Source: Fuerstiella sp.
Lineage (GTDB): Bacteria; Planctomycetota; Planctomycetia; Planctomycetales; Planctomycetaceae
Assembly (NCBI GenBank): GCA_029245955.1
Contig: JAQWOH010000007.1
Coordinates: 124,001 to 188,000 of the forward strand
DNA: 64,000 nucleotides
Reading direction: 5' to 3'
In this document: in pieces, positions 36,161-45,222 of the stretch
Layout of the letters: each line of letters opens with the position of its first letter
Position numbering within the stretch: position 1 is the first letter of the stretch
The notes under the pieces: model-generated
Seen by the model: the letters and a program-made list of their open reading frames with translations, nothing else
Databases searched by the model: none
What the model was told of the DNA's origin: nothing
Translations under genes and position numbers: made by a program

Positions 36161-37921
36161 TCAGTCTTTCCCGTAAAGAATCACTGGGTCTCTGGATTCT
36201 ACAACAGCAATACACGTGTTGGCTGCAACGTCTGAGAGTTGCTGAACGACGCCGGACGGCCAGCGGATCTCTACGTGTTCAACGGTGTCGGCCGTGTTGA
36301 ATCCGAAGTGCAGTAGACGCGTGCTGGTTGATGCATAACTGCCACCTCCCACCCACTGGCGCAGTGTCTTCTTACCGCCGGCGGTTAACTGAACGATTGC
36401 TCCAACAGCGTCGCGTGCCGAGTTTCGACCAAACAGCTCCATTGTCAGATAGTTTCCGGTCCGGCAGGTGTTCTTTAGCAGCGACGTCTGTTCACCGGTA
36501 TGCATAACAACGATGTCCCGGTCTCCGTCGTTGTCCAGGTCTGAACTGGCTGAGCCTCGTGCCATGTGCGGCTGGCCCATGTACGTCCCGGCCTGTTCTG
36601 CAACGTTGCGAAATCGTTCTCCGGCCATGTTCTCAAAGAATAACGGAATCTGTCTGAGCGGCGAGGCCCGCGGATATCGGATCACATGGCCATTAGAGAC
36701 AAGCACGTCTTCGTCTCCGTCATGGTCAGCATCAAAGCACAGCGTGCCCCAACCTACAAACAGTGATCCAACGGCTGTTACGCCGGTTTGATTACTGACA
36801 TGGCGGAAAAGCATGTTGCGCTGTCCCTTGTACACCGCGTTGGATTCACGCTCATAGTTGGCGACCCAGATGTCAAAGTCCCCATTGTTATCAAAGTCAA
36901 GCAGGTTCACCCCCATGCTGCCATCAGGAACTCCTCGTCCGCTGAGACTGACACCACTTGCCAGAGATACGTCTGAGAACGACGTCCCTTTTTCATTCTG
37001 ATAAAGGACATTCGGTACCGTGTCATTGGTTATGTAGATGTCCGGTTGCTGGTCATGGTTGAGGTCTGCAATCAGCACGCCCAGCCCCTTGCCGTCGTCC
37101 TTCAGGCCGAACTCCGCCGACGCGTCACTGAACACGCCCTCAGGAGAACCTGTGTAGAATGTGTCCGGCAGCCCGTTGAATTCACGCGGCGGGCACACTT
37201 CGCGTGACGATTCCGTCGGGCCGGGACAAAACGGATGGTTCTTCCGACTCCAGTCCACGTAGTGAGCTACGTACAGGTCCAGGACGCCGTCTCCGGTTAT
37301 GTCACCCCATGCTGCACTGCTGCACCAGGACTCGTCAGTAAGGCCACAGGTGATGGCCGTTTCTTCGAAAGTGCCGTCACCCAGATTGTGAAACAGCCGA
37401 AGTCCACCATAGCCAGTGACAAGGGCGTCAGTGAATCCATCATTGTTGAAATCGGCGGACGCAATACCGTGACTATAAATCGCAGACTCCGTTACGCCGG
37501 CGCGATCAGCGACGTTTTCAAAGTGCCAGTTGTCCGTATTCCGAAAAAGCCCGTTCGGCAGCCCGACTGGCTGCACATCTTCATCGAGTGTACCGCCGCC
37601 CGGCAACCATATGTCGTCAAGTCCATCTCGATCGATGTCCAGAATGCCTACTCCACCGCCAAGCGATTCAACGATAGCAAAGTGTCCGGCCTCTTCGCCG
37701 TTCCTGTTGGTAAAGACGAGTCCCGAGTCGACGGTGACGTCTTCAAAAAAAATATCGCTTGGGAAATCTGAAATTTGCTTTGAGGCAGTCACGGCGGAGC
37801 CTGACGACTGGTCGTCCGGTGGAGCCTTTGTGTTGGCGGCAGGACCGACATCGTTACCGCATCCCGAAATGGACAGGACAGGAATCAAAATTAGAAATCT
37901 CAGGTCCATTTTGACTCTCAT
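36161..37921 (-). CDS. CRTAC1-type lipoprotein: FG-GAP repeats plus ASPIC/UnbV domain
   Basis: The protein has 586 residues. The lipobox ISGC follows the signal peptide. Many FG-GAP/VCBS loops are visible (DIDRDGLDDIWL, DFNNDGFTDALV, DITGDGVLDLYVAHY, DLNHDQQPDIYI, DFDNNGDFDIWVANYE, DADHDGDEDVLV, DLDNDGDRDIVV), predicting a calcium-binding beta-propeller. The C-terminal ASPIC/UnbV domain shows NYLTMELFG, VGAIVQLTAGGKK, QWVGGGSYASTSTRLLHFGF and VEIRWPSG. CRTAC1 proteins in planctomycetes are secreted and often beside TPR genes. It is co-transcribed with the DUF3179 gene. Confidence 0.9.
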   Translation of the reverse strand: MRVKMDLRFLILIPVLSISGCGNDVGPAANTKAPPDDQSSGSAVTASKQISDFPSDIFFEDVTVDSGLVFTNRNGEEAGHFAIVESLGGGVGILDIDRDGLDDIWLPGGGTLDEDVQPVGLPNGLFRNTDNWHFENVADRAGVTESAIYSHGIASADFNNDGFTDALVTGYGGLRLFHNLGDGTFEETAITCGLTDESWCSSAAWGDITGDGVLDLYVAHYVDWSRKNHPFCPGPTESSREVCPPREFNGLPDTFYTGSPEGVFSDASAEFGLKDDGKGLGVLIADLNHDQQPDIYITNDTVPNVLYQNEKGTSFSDVSLASGVSLSGRGVPDGSMGVNLLDFDNNGDFDIWVANYERESNAVYKGQRNMLFRHVSNQTGVTAVGSLFVGWGTLCFDADHDGDEDVLVSNGHVIRYPRASPLRQIPLFFENMAGERFRNVAEQAGTYMGQPHMARGSASSDLDNDGDRDIVVMHTGEQTSLLKNTCRTGNYLTMELFGRNSARDAVGAIVQLTAGGKKTLRQWVGGGSYASTSTRLLHFGFNTADTVEHVEIRWPSGVVQQLSDVAANTCIAVVESRDPVILYGKD

Positions 37922-38350
37922 TGTGAGACTTTTCCGTGCGTCATGCAGACATACGGTGAGCGAAGGGAACGAGGCAGGAAAAACGCTGCGAAAGATGTCG
38001 TTTCCCTAGGATTTCCAAGCAGCATTGCTTGTTGTCCATAAGTCCCCGTTGCTGTTGGTTGAAGTTATCCGGGTATCCCGTTGGGTGCAAGTATGGAGTT
38101 TTCAGCATGTGACCGACGAATCGAGTGGACGTTTCGCTCCGGTGGCAAGTCGTTGAGTACTATCAAGGGAAGGAACCTAACGACCGAACCACGGACCTGA
38201 TCAGCAACCAACTCGTTTCCACTTCGAGCCGGAATTGCGTAAATTGATCTCTCTCAGTGAGCTTCGGTTTGCCTGATCCGTGTGGCCCGGGTACGACGAG
38301 GGGCCGAGGCTGTGGCTGGTTTCTTTGTGGGAAGTTGATGGACTGTAACC
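37922..38350. other. Divergent intergenic region
   Basis: These 429 bases between the CRTAC1-type gene and the ThuA-like gene contain no recognisable coding or RNA feature. A short frame around 38145-38240 is probably chance. Promoters for both directions are expected. Confidence 0.45.
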
Positions 38351-39265
38351 ATGCGATCTGCACTGACTTTGGCTTTATGCTTTGTTGTCGGACGCGCTGC
38401 ATCCGGTGCTGAACCGGTCCATGTTCTGGTCTGGGATGAGCGTCAGCCACGACAGGCAGAGGCGTATCGGAACTTTCTGGGAAACGAGATCGTGACTCGT
38501 TTGAAGGCAACGGAGGCCGATCTGGAATTTCGGTCCGTAGCTCTCGACGATCCGGAGCAGGGACTTTCAGTCGTTAATCTCGACTGGGCTGATGTGATCG
38601 TCTGGTGGGGACATGCCCGGCACAGCGACGTCAGCGAAGATAATTCGCGGCGGGTCGTCGATCACGTCTTGTCCGGTGATCTTGATCTGATTGCTCTGCA
38701 CTCAGCGCATTGGGCCCGGCCGTTTGTCGGTGCGATGAATTGGCGGAGCGTGGAGGATGGTCGCAAACACTTTCAGAAACACGCTGGTGATGCGTCACTT
38801 TCGATAGAGACAGTGGATCCTCCACGAGAACGGACGGTGCCAATTCACGGCAGTGTGTTGACGCCCGCGTACTTTGGCTACAAGGAAAGACCAGACGCCT
38901 TTCGCGGAGTGATTCATTTGCCGTGGTGTTGTTTTCCTGATTACCGACCGGACGGGAAGCCCGGTACCATTGATGTAAGACTACCGCAGCATCCGGTCGC
39001 CAGCGGACTGCCCACGACATTTCGGGTCACGCAGACTGAAATGTACAATGAGCCATTTCATGTACCGGACCCTGACGAAGTGATCTTTGAGGAAACGTGG
39101 GAGCGGGGTGAACGTTTTCGCAGTGGAATGGTCTGGAATATCGGCAAAGGAAAAGTCTTCTACTTTCGCCCGGGACACGAGACTTATCCCGTATATAAGC
39201 AGCCCGAAGTGCTGCAGGTCATCAGCAACGCCTGTCGCTGGCTTGGCGGCGAATCGGGACAATAG
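38351..39265 (+). CDS. Secreted ThuA-like (trehalose utilisation) domain protein
   Basis: The protein has 304 residues with a signal peptide ending near AASGAEP. The ThuA-like fold, a glutamine-amidotransferase-like alpha/beta domain without the usual catalytic Cys, shows VHVLVWDERQPRQAEAY, DWADVIVWWGHARHSDVSED, DLIALHSAHWARPFVGAMNW, GVIHLPWCCFPDYRPDG, HPVASGLPTTFRVTQTEMYNEPFHVPDPDEVIFEETW and GKVFYFRPGHETYPVYKQPEV. The last two segments are strong family markers. ThuA-like proteins are abundant in planctomycete sugar clusters and have no firmly proven enzymatic role. Confidence 0.88.
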   Translation: MRSALTLALCFVVGRAASGAEPVHVLVWDERQPRQAEAYRNFLGNEIVTRLKATEADLEFRSVALDDPEQGLSVVNLDWADVIVWWGHARHSDVSEDNSRRVVDHVLSGDLDLIALHSAHWARPFVGAMNWRSVEDGRKHFQKHAGDASLSIETVDPPRERTVPIHGSVLTPAYFGYKERPDAFRGVIHLPWCCFPDYRPDGKPGTIDVRLPQHPVASGLPTTFRVTQTEMYNEPFHVPDPDEVIFEETWERGERFRSGMVWNIGKGKVFYFRPGHETYPVYKQPEVLQVISNACRWLGGESGQ

Positions 39266-39403
39266 CCGTTTGACGGGGAAACGCGACACGTGCGGGCCGG
39301 CTTTGGCGCGCCGAGATCAGCATTAATCAACGGCTGCATTGGTGCGTCGACAGGCAACTGATGCAACTCATGAGACCGATTCGGTGTGCCGGAGCGTATG
39401 CGC

Positions 39404-41257
39404 TTACTTTCGGGCGAAGCGTCTGCGCCCGTTTTCGGTTAGGTACGTTTTTCGCAGTCGAATGACCTGTGGCGTGATTTCCACGTATTCGTCCCATTCG
39501 ATGTATTCAAGGGCGGCTTCCAGAGACATGTCACGTGGCGGCCGCAGGACGATGGCATCGTCGGCGCCGGATGAACGGACGTTTGTCAGTTTCTTTTCTT
39601 TAATGGGATTTACAACCATGTCGTTTTCGCGGCTGTTTTCTCCGATGATCATGCCTTCGTAGACGTCGTCGCCCGGGCTGGTAAACATTTCCGCTCGTTC
39701 CTGTAACTTCCACAATGCGTACCCAACGGCCGTTCCCTGGACCTGTGACACCAGCACTCCGTTCTGCCGAGCCGGAACATCGCCTTCGATCGGACGGTAG
39801 CCTGAAAAGACATGGTGCATGATTGCCTCGCCACGTGTGGCATTAAGCATTCTTGTTCGCAGGCCGATGAGTCCCCGAGCAGGGATGCTGAATTCCAGAT
39901 GAGTCATGCCGGTTCCGGTTGCCGTCATTTCATTCGTCTGAGCTCGGCGATTGCCGACCAGTTCCATAACGGCACCGACGTCAGCGGTGGGCACATCTAC
40001 AACCAGCAGTTCGTAAGGCTCGCAGCGTTTGCCATCGATTTCCTTGATGATGACTTCCGGCTTGCCCACCGACAGTTCGAAACCTTCGCGACGCATCGTT
40101 TCAATCAGCACTGCCAGATGCAGGATTCCGCGTCCGGAAACCTTGAAGGAGTCTTTGTCTCCCGTTTCCTCCAGCCGCAGCGCAACGTTCGACTGCAGTT
40201 CGCGATACAGTCGTTCGCGAAGATTACGACTGGTCACGTACTTGCCGTGCTGACCGGCCAGTGGTGAGCTGTTGATCGTGAACTTCATCGAGAGTGTCGG
40301 TTCATCAACTTCAACGCGTTCCAGAGCGACGGGATTGTCGACGTCAGCGATGGTGTCTCCGATTTCCGGATCGTCCAGGCCCACGACGGCCACGATGTCG
40401 CCGGCGGATGCTTCGTCCGCATCAGCTCGTCCCAGGTTACTGAATAGCTGAACCTGGTCGACCTTTTGCTTGACGACAGTTCCGTCGTGTTTTGTCAAAG
40501 CGATCTGTTGTCCTGTTTGCAACTGACCAGCGGCGATACGCCCCGTGGCAATTCGACCGACATACTTGGACCACTCCAGTGAAGTGACCATCAGCTGCAG
40601 GGGGTCATTCGGACGGACGACCGGCCCTGGGATCCTGTCCAGCACCATATCCAGTAACGGGCGAATGTCGCCTTCGCGTTTGGCCGCATCATGAACGGCG
40701 TAGCCTTCTTTGGCACTGCTGAAGATGTAGGGGAAATCGAGCGTTTCGTCGTCGGCGCCCAGTTCCACGAGTAGGTCGAACGTCTGCGAAAGCACTTCAT
40801 CCGGGCGGCAGTCGGGGCGGTCAATTTTGTTGATGACTACCATCAGTTTAAGGTTGTTCTCCAGAGCTTTCTGCAGAACGAACCTGGTCTGAGGGCGTGG
40901 GCCTTCAAAGGCGTCGACCAGCAGCAGAGCTCCGTCGGCCATCTTCAGCACACGTTCCACTTCGCCGCCGAAGTCTGCGTGTCCAGGAGTATCGATGATG
41001 TTGATCCGCACGTCCTGGTACATCATGGCAATGTTCTTGGCCAGAATCGTGATGCCACGTTCTCGCTCAAGATCATTGCTGTCCAGCATGAACTCCTGCA
41101 TTTTCTGATTGTCACGGAACATCCCGCTGTGCTTGATCAGGCAGTCAACCAGTGATGTCTTGCCGTGGTCAACGTGGGCAATGATCGCAATATTGCGGAT
41201 GTCATCACGGCGCGTGACGTTTTCGGACATGATTTCGGTCGGAGTAGCGATGGACAT
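39404..41257 (-). CDS. typA: Ribosome-associated GTPase BipA/TypA
   Basis: The protein is about 617 residues from the ATG at 41257 (an ATG at 41230 is equally possible). The translational GTPase motifs are intact: [35 protein letters not shown], and NKIDRPD. The BipA-specific C-terminal part shows [40 protein letters not shown] and [17 protein letters not shown]. BipA takes part in ribosome assembly and stress adaptation. The frame extends upstream to 41407, but those extra residues are unlike the family. The gene is divergent from gatC across about 480 bases. Confidence 0.95.
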   Translation of the reverse strand: MSIATPTEIMSENVTRRDDIRNIAIIAHVDHGKTSLVDCLIKHSGMFRDNQKMQEFMLDSNDLERERGITILAKNIAMMYQDVRINIIDTPGHADFGGEVERVLKMADGALLLVDAFEGPRPQTRFVLQKALENNLKLMVVINKIDRPDCRPDEVLSQTFDLLVELGADDETLDFPYIFSSAKEGYAVHDAAKREGDIRPLLDMVLDRIPGPVVRPNDPLQLMVTSLEWSKYVGRIATGRIAAGQLQTGQQIALTKHDGTVVKQKVDQVQLFSNLGRADADEASAGDIVAVVGLDDPEIGDTIADVDNPVALERVEVDEPTLSMKFTINSSPLAGQHGKYVTSRNLRERLYRELQSNVALRLEETGDKDSFKVSGRGILHLAVLIETMRREGFELSVGKPEVIIKEIDGKRCEPYELLVVDVPTADVGAVMELVGNRRAQTNEMTATGTGMTHLEFSIPARGLIGLRTRMLNATRGEAIMHHVFSGYRPIEGDVPARQNGVLVSQVQGTAVGYALWKLQERAEMFTSPGDDVYEGMIIGENSRENDMVVNPIKEKKLTNVRSSGADDAIVLRPPRDMSLEAALEYIEWDEYVEITPQVIRLRKTYLTENGRRRFARK

Positions 41258-41739
41258 AGAGGATGGTCTGGAAATTGATACCAAAATTGGAGAGGGCCGC
41301 AATAAATGGACCCACGGCCGGGCATTCCATTTGCAGCGGGGCGACTGGAAGCCTCGGGCACCCAGGAAGAACGGTTCGCGTGGTTTACGTTCGACACCGT
41401 TCGGCACTTAAGCGGCGGATCCTAACAGACAGGATCGTCAATAACGCAGAGTCAATTCCCCATTTCGGCACAAATTCCCGGTCGAACGGGGGGAATTCTG
41501 TCGACCAGGAGGTTCGGACGTCATTATTGGACGTTACTGAGACAGCACCAGCTGTCCAGCCACCTTGCCGATTCTCAGGAATGTCGTTTACAGCAGTGTC
41601 CTGGCGATAGAATCGTCGACTTCTTTGGCAGAAACTCCCCGCAATCCCGGATTCCTTCGACTGGCAGCCCGTCCTGGGCTGAGTTTTCAGCCAATTGGCC
41701 TCGGATCTCACGATAATTGAATTTCTGCAGGACATTCCC
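41258..41739. other. Divergent intergenic region between typA and gatC
   Basis: About 480 bases contain no credible gene or structured RNA that I recognise. A GC-rich inverted pair AATTCCCGGTCGAACGGGGGGAATT lies around 41472-41498. It could be a regulatory hairpin for either neighbour, but no evidence beyond pairing is visible. Confidence 0.4.
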
Positions 41740-42033
41740 ATGGAAATCGATGAAGTTCGCAAAGTGGCTTCACTTGCACGCCTTGAGCTCAGTGATCAGG
41801 AACTGGAAACCTATGGCCAGAATCTCACTCAGATTCTGGGTTATGTCGAAGTTCTGAATGAAGTGGATATCAAGGAGGTCATGCCGATGCCCCACGCTGT
41901 GGACCTGCAGAATGTTTTTCGTCCGGATGAGCGTGGCCCTTCGCTGAACCGTACAGCAGCCCTGAGCAATGCACCGAAGACGGACGGACAGTTCTTTCAG
42001 GTTCCGCAGATTCTGGAGCAGAAGGATGCCTGA
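41740..42033 (+). CDS. gatC: Glutamyl-tRNA(Gln)/aspartyl-tRNA(Asn) amidotransferase subunit C
   Basis: The protein has 97 residues, the normal GatC size. It starts MEIDEVRKVASLARLELSD and carries the LGYVEVLNEVD and RPDE segments. GatC stabilises GatA and GatB in the complex that makes Gln-tRNA and often Asn-tRNA by transamidation. The ATG at 41740 is preferred over in-frame codons upstream because it gives the family N terminus. The 3' end overlaps gatA by 8 bases. Confidence 0.93.
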   Translation: MEIDEVRKVASLARLELSDQELETYGQNLTQILGYVEVLNEVDIKEVMPMPHAVDLQNVFRPDERGPSLNRTAALSNAPKTDGQFFQVPQILEQKDA

Positions 42034-43501
42034 ACTGTATGAGCAATCTACTGAATCACTGCTTTCGGCGCTAAACGCCGGAGACCTGTCCAGCAGGACG
42101 CTCACGACGGCCTGTCTTGACAGAATCGATCAGCTGAATAAAAAACTGAACGCGTTTGTCAGCGTCAATGCTGATGCTGCACTGGCGAAGGCCGATGCTG
42201 TTGACAAGCGGCGAGCCACCGGCCAGACCATCGGCCTGCTGCAGGGCCTGCCAGTCGGAGTGAAGGACAACATATGTCAGGCCGGCGTGGCAACCACGTG
42301 CGGCAGTCGCATGCTGCACAACTACTGCCCGCCGTATGACGCTCACGTTGTGGAGCAGTTGAATGCCGAAGACGGAGTCATTGTCGGCCAGTTGAACATG
42401 GACGAGTTTGCGATGGGGTCTTCCACGGAGACTTCCGCGTCCGGGGTGACTCGCAATCCATGGAATCCGGAGCATTCTCCTGGAGGTTCGTCCGGCGGTG
42501 CGGCCGCAGCTGTGGCTGCCGGCATGGTTCCTTTGGCACTGGGGTCGGATACCGGCGGTTCAATTCGTCAGCCCGCCAGTTTTTGTGGTGTTGTGGGCAT
42601 GAAACCGACGTACGGTCGGGTGTCTCGGTTTGGCCTTGTTGCCTTTGCCAGCTCACTGGATCAGATCGGTCCGTTCGCACGAGACGTACATGGTGCCGCG
42701 CTGCTGCTGCAGGTGATTTCCGGACACGATACGCGGGACACTACGTCTGTCGATTCCGTGGTGGCCAATTATACGGGTCAATTCAATCAGTCTCTGGAAG
42801 GTCTGCGGATCGGTATCGTTGACGAGCATTATGGCGAAGGGCTGGATGACGAAGTTGAAGCCGCGGTACGCAGGGGAATAGAGCGTCTTGAATCCGCCGG
42901 GGCCACGGTAAAGTCAGTGAAGCTACCGCACGCAAGGTACAGTGTCGCCACGTACTATCTGATTGCTCCCAGCGAAGCGTCCAGCAATCTTGCTCGATAC
43001 GACGGCATTCACTATGGCCATCGGACGGAAGACTTTAATTCAAGGAACGATGGTCTGATAGATCTGTACTGTCGCAGTCGCGGCGAAGGATTCGGTGCCG
43101 AGGTCAAGCGACGCATCATGCTTGGCACTTACGCTCTGTCGGCCGGTTATTATGACGCTTATTACCTGAAGGCGTTAAAGGTTCGTCGTCGTATCCGTGA
43201 GGACTTTGACAAAGCGTTTGCCGAAGTTGATATTATTGCCGGTCCGGTGGCCCCGACGGCTGCTTTTCGGATTGGTGAAAAGATGAACGACCCGCTGGCG
43301 ATGTATCTCAGCGATATCTACACCATTAGTGCCAATCTCGCAGGAATTCCGGGCATCTCTGTGCCCTGTGGTCTGACCACGAACGGGCTGCCAATCGGGC
43401 TGCAGCTGCAGGCATCGACGTTTTCTGAAACGACACTGCTGCAAGCGGCGGCGATGGCAGAAACATCCGGTGACACGATCGGGGTCTGCCCGGTCGCATA
43501 G
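42026..43501 (+). CDS. gatA: Glutamyl-tRNA(Gln)/aspartyl-tRNA(Asn) amidotransferase subunit A
   Basis: The protein has 491 residues. The amidase signature with the Ser-cisSer-Lys triad is complete: GVKDNIC holds the Lys, SPGGSSGGAAAAVAAG the cis-Ser region, and GSDTGGSIRQPASFCGVVG the nucleophilic Ser. The C-terminal region has the expected NLAGIPGISVPCG and GLPIGLQLQA. GatA releases ammonia from glutamine for transamidation. The start is the ATG at 42026, eight bases inside gatC, indicating coupling. gatB is not in the window and must lie elsewhere. Confidence 0.97.
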   Translation: MPELYEQSTESLLSALNAGDLSSRTLTTACLDRIDQLNKKLNAFVSVNADAALAKADAVDKRRATGQTIGLLQGLPVGVKDNICQAGVATTCGSRMLHNYCPPYDAHVVEQLNAEDGVIVGQLNMDEFAMGSSTETSASGVTRNPWNPEHSPGGSSGGAAAAVAAGMVPLALGSDTGGSIRQPASFCGVVGMKPTYGRVSRFGLVAFASSLDQIGPFARDVHGAALLLQVISGHDTRDTTSVDSVVANYTGQFNQSLEGLRIGIVDEHYGEGLDDEVEAAVRRGIERLESAGATVKSVKLPHARYSVATYYLIAPSEASSNLARYDGIHYGHRTEDFNSRNDGLIDLYCRSRGEGFGAEVKRRIMLGTYALSAGYYDAYYLKALKVRRRIREDFDKAFAEVDIIAGPVAPTAAFRIGEKMNDPLAMYLSDIYTISANLAGIPGISVPCGLTTNGLPIGLQLQASTFSETTLLQAAAMAETSGDTIGVCPVA

Positions 43502-43512
43502 CCTGAACGACC

Positions 43513-43631
43513 AAAAAGGAGCGAAACGCTACCTCCGCTCACACCTGAGAACCAAAACCGCAGGGCTGCTTCGTTTCCGACCTGACCCGGTTTGGCTGGC
43601 CTCACCGCAATTGGAGGCAGCGTTTCGCCCC
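43513..43631 (-). ncRNA. ffs: Signal recognition particle RNA, small bacterial type, with intrinsic terminator
   Basis: On the reverse strand, about 114 bases carry the SRP core GGTCAGGTCGGAAACGAAGC and then AGCC, the GGAA-tetraloop helix that binds Ffh. The termini pair: the 5' arm 43613-43631 and the 3' arm 43518-43536 form a 19-bp stem with two G-U pairs. A run of five T follows the 3' arm directly (43517-43513), so the closing stem doubles as an intrinsic terminator. The size is that of a 4.5S-type RNA without an Alu domain. It lies between the convergent gatA and tdk genes. The remaining bases up to 43962 contain no other feature I can name. Confidence 0.9.
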
Positions 43632-43962
43632 TTTGAGCAATCCACGCTGAGGCCGCATTATTCCGGGATCACGTCACAACGCAAGGCGTTTCGCCCCCAA
43701 ATCGACGAATAGACTTGTTCACGTGAAAACAGACGTCAGGTTTAACGAGCAACGGGATTGGGTTCCCGGTTCTGAGCGGTTGCTTGCGGGGACAGGAGTC
43801 ACCTGCCGCGGATAGTCCTTGTAGCGTCGAAAACCTCAGCTGACAGTGCCTCTTCGAATTGCTGCGGATATGGCAATGGCAACCTGTGACTCGAATATCG
43901 AGAACTGTGACTTGTGGGGTACGTGGTTAACAGGCCCCGGCGGAGTTGCGGGGCCAGCTCAT

Positions 43963-44592
43963 TCAGTCCTCTGCGTTGTCATTGGGCGCAGCAAAAGGCA
44001 GCTCCGGCTGAACGTTCGTGGCCAGGCCGGATTTGAAATGCTGTCGACAGACGGAAATATAGCTTTCGTTGCCGCCCACTTTAATCTGCTCACCACCGCG
44101 AATCGGCTGACCATTGGAACCAATTCTCAGCACCATTGTGGCCTTGCGACCACAATGACAGATCGTTTTGATCTCCGAAATGACGTCTGCCCAGGCCAGC
44201 AGAAATTGACTGCCTTCGAAAAGGTTGCCCAGGAAATCCGTTCGCAGGCCATATGTCAGAACAGGAACGCCCAGTTCATCGGCCACATCACCGAGATCGC
44301 GGACCTGACGTTGTGTCAGAAACTGCGCTTCGTCTACGAACACGCAGGCAACATTCCGCACGATATGCTCGCGACGACAAAACTCCAGCAGCGACTCGCC
44401 ATGCGCAAAAACGTACGCCGGCGATTTCAGGCCGATGCGAGAGCTGATTACGCCTGCTCCGTCCCGTGAGTTGATTTCAGGTGTCAGCAGCAACGGACGA
44501 AGGCCTCGCTCTTCATAGTTGTACGCTGCCTGCAGCAGCGTCGTGGACTTCCCTGCATTCATCGCAGAGTAGTAAAAGTAGAGCTTGGCCAT
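43963..44592 (-). CDS. tdk: Thymidine kinase
   Basis: The protein has 209 residues, the length of type II thymidine kinases. The P-loop is [12 protein letters not shown], followed by [23 protein letters not shown], and the zinc-binding CHCGRKAT plus the C-terminal [15 protein letters not shown]. It salvages thymidine to dTMP. The window shows no other nucleoside-salvage gene. The gene is single and converges with gatA. Confidence 0.96.
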   Translation of the reverse strand: MAKLYFYYSAMNAGKSTTLLQAAYNYEERGLRPLLLTPEINSRDGAGVISSRIGLKSPAYVFAHGESLLEFCRREHIVRNVACVFVDEAQFLTQRQVRDLGDVADELGVPVLTYGLRTDFLGNLFEGSQFLLAWADVISEIKTICHCGRKATMVLRIGSNGQPIRGGEQIKVGGNESYISVCRQHFKSGLATNVQPELPFAAPNDNAED

Positions 44593-44710
44593 GATATTTC
44601 AAAGTGTTCCTGCGGCGGCGACAGACATTGTCCGGGAGGTTCGAATCAGACCTGCATGTCGATTCGGCGACACTCGTTTTCATCGGCGGGAAATGGCTAA
44701 GCAGTCATCG

Positions 44711-45139
44711 TCATTGTCCCTGCATGGTCACCACCAGATGGCGCTGGCCGCCGTGATTACGATGTTCGCACAGGTAAATGCCCTGCCATGTGCCGGTCAG
44801 CAGCCGACCATTGCCGATAGGGATTGAAATCGACGAATCGGTCAGTGAGGACTTCACGTGAGCCGGCATGTCGTCCGGGCCTTCGCAGGTATGCACGTAT
44901 GGCCATGATTCCGGCGCGAGACTGTTTAACGCCATGTTCATGTCAGTCAGTACATCGGGATCCGCATTTTCATTCAGCGTGAGCGACGCAGAGGTGTGTT
45001 GGATGAACAGATGCAGCAGGCCGGTCCGGAAGTCCCGAATCTCAGGAACTGCCTTCAGAATATGTGACGTTACCAAGTGGCAGCCACGCGAAAACTGTGG
45101 CAGTACAATGTCCTTCTGAATCCAGGTTGCGGCGCTCAT
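44711..45139 (-). CDS. yjbQ: YjbQ/UPF0047 family protein
   Basis: The protein is about 142 residues from the ATG at 45139; an ATG at 45151 is in frame. The family signature is FIQHTSASLTLNENADPDVLTDM, and the C-terminal part has SLTDSSISIPIGNGRLLTGTWQGIYLCEHRNHGG. These proteins have a compact beta-barrel-like fold with a conserved His cluster; thiamin phosphate synthase activity has been reported for relatives at low level, but the real role is unclear. Confidence 0.92.
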   Translation of the reverse strand: MSAATWIQKDIVLPQFSRGCHLVTSHILKAVPEIRDFRTGLLHLFIQHTSASLTLNENADPDVLTDMNMALNSLAPESWPYVHTCEGPDDMPAHVKSSLTDSSISIPIGNGRLLTGTWQGIYLCEHRNHGGQRHLVVTMQGQ

Positions 45140-45222
45140 GCGAAATGACATTCTGCCGGTATTTCAGATTCATCGATCCGCTGGTTCCCGGCATTGAACT
45201 GCGCAGTGGTGAGGATTGTTGT

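Noticed and set aside
43686-43697. Second copy of GCGTTTCGCCCC, the 5' arm of the SRP RNA, hinting at a duplicated SRP gene
   Set aside because: Only this 12-base piece is repeated and no second SRP core follows, so it is probably chance or a short remnant.
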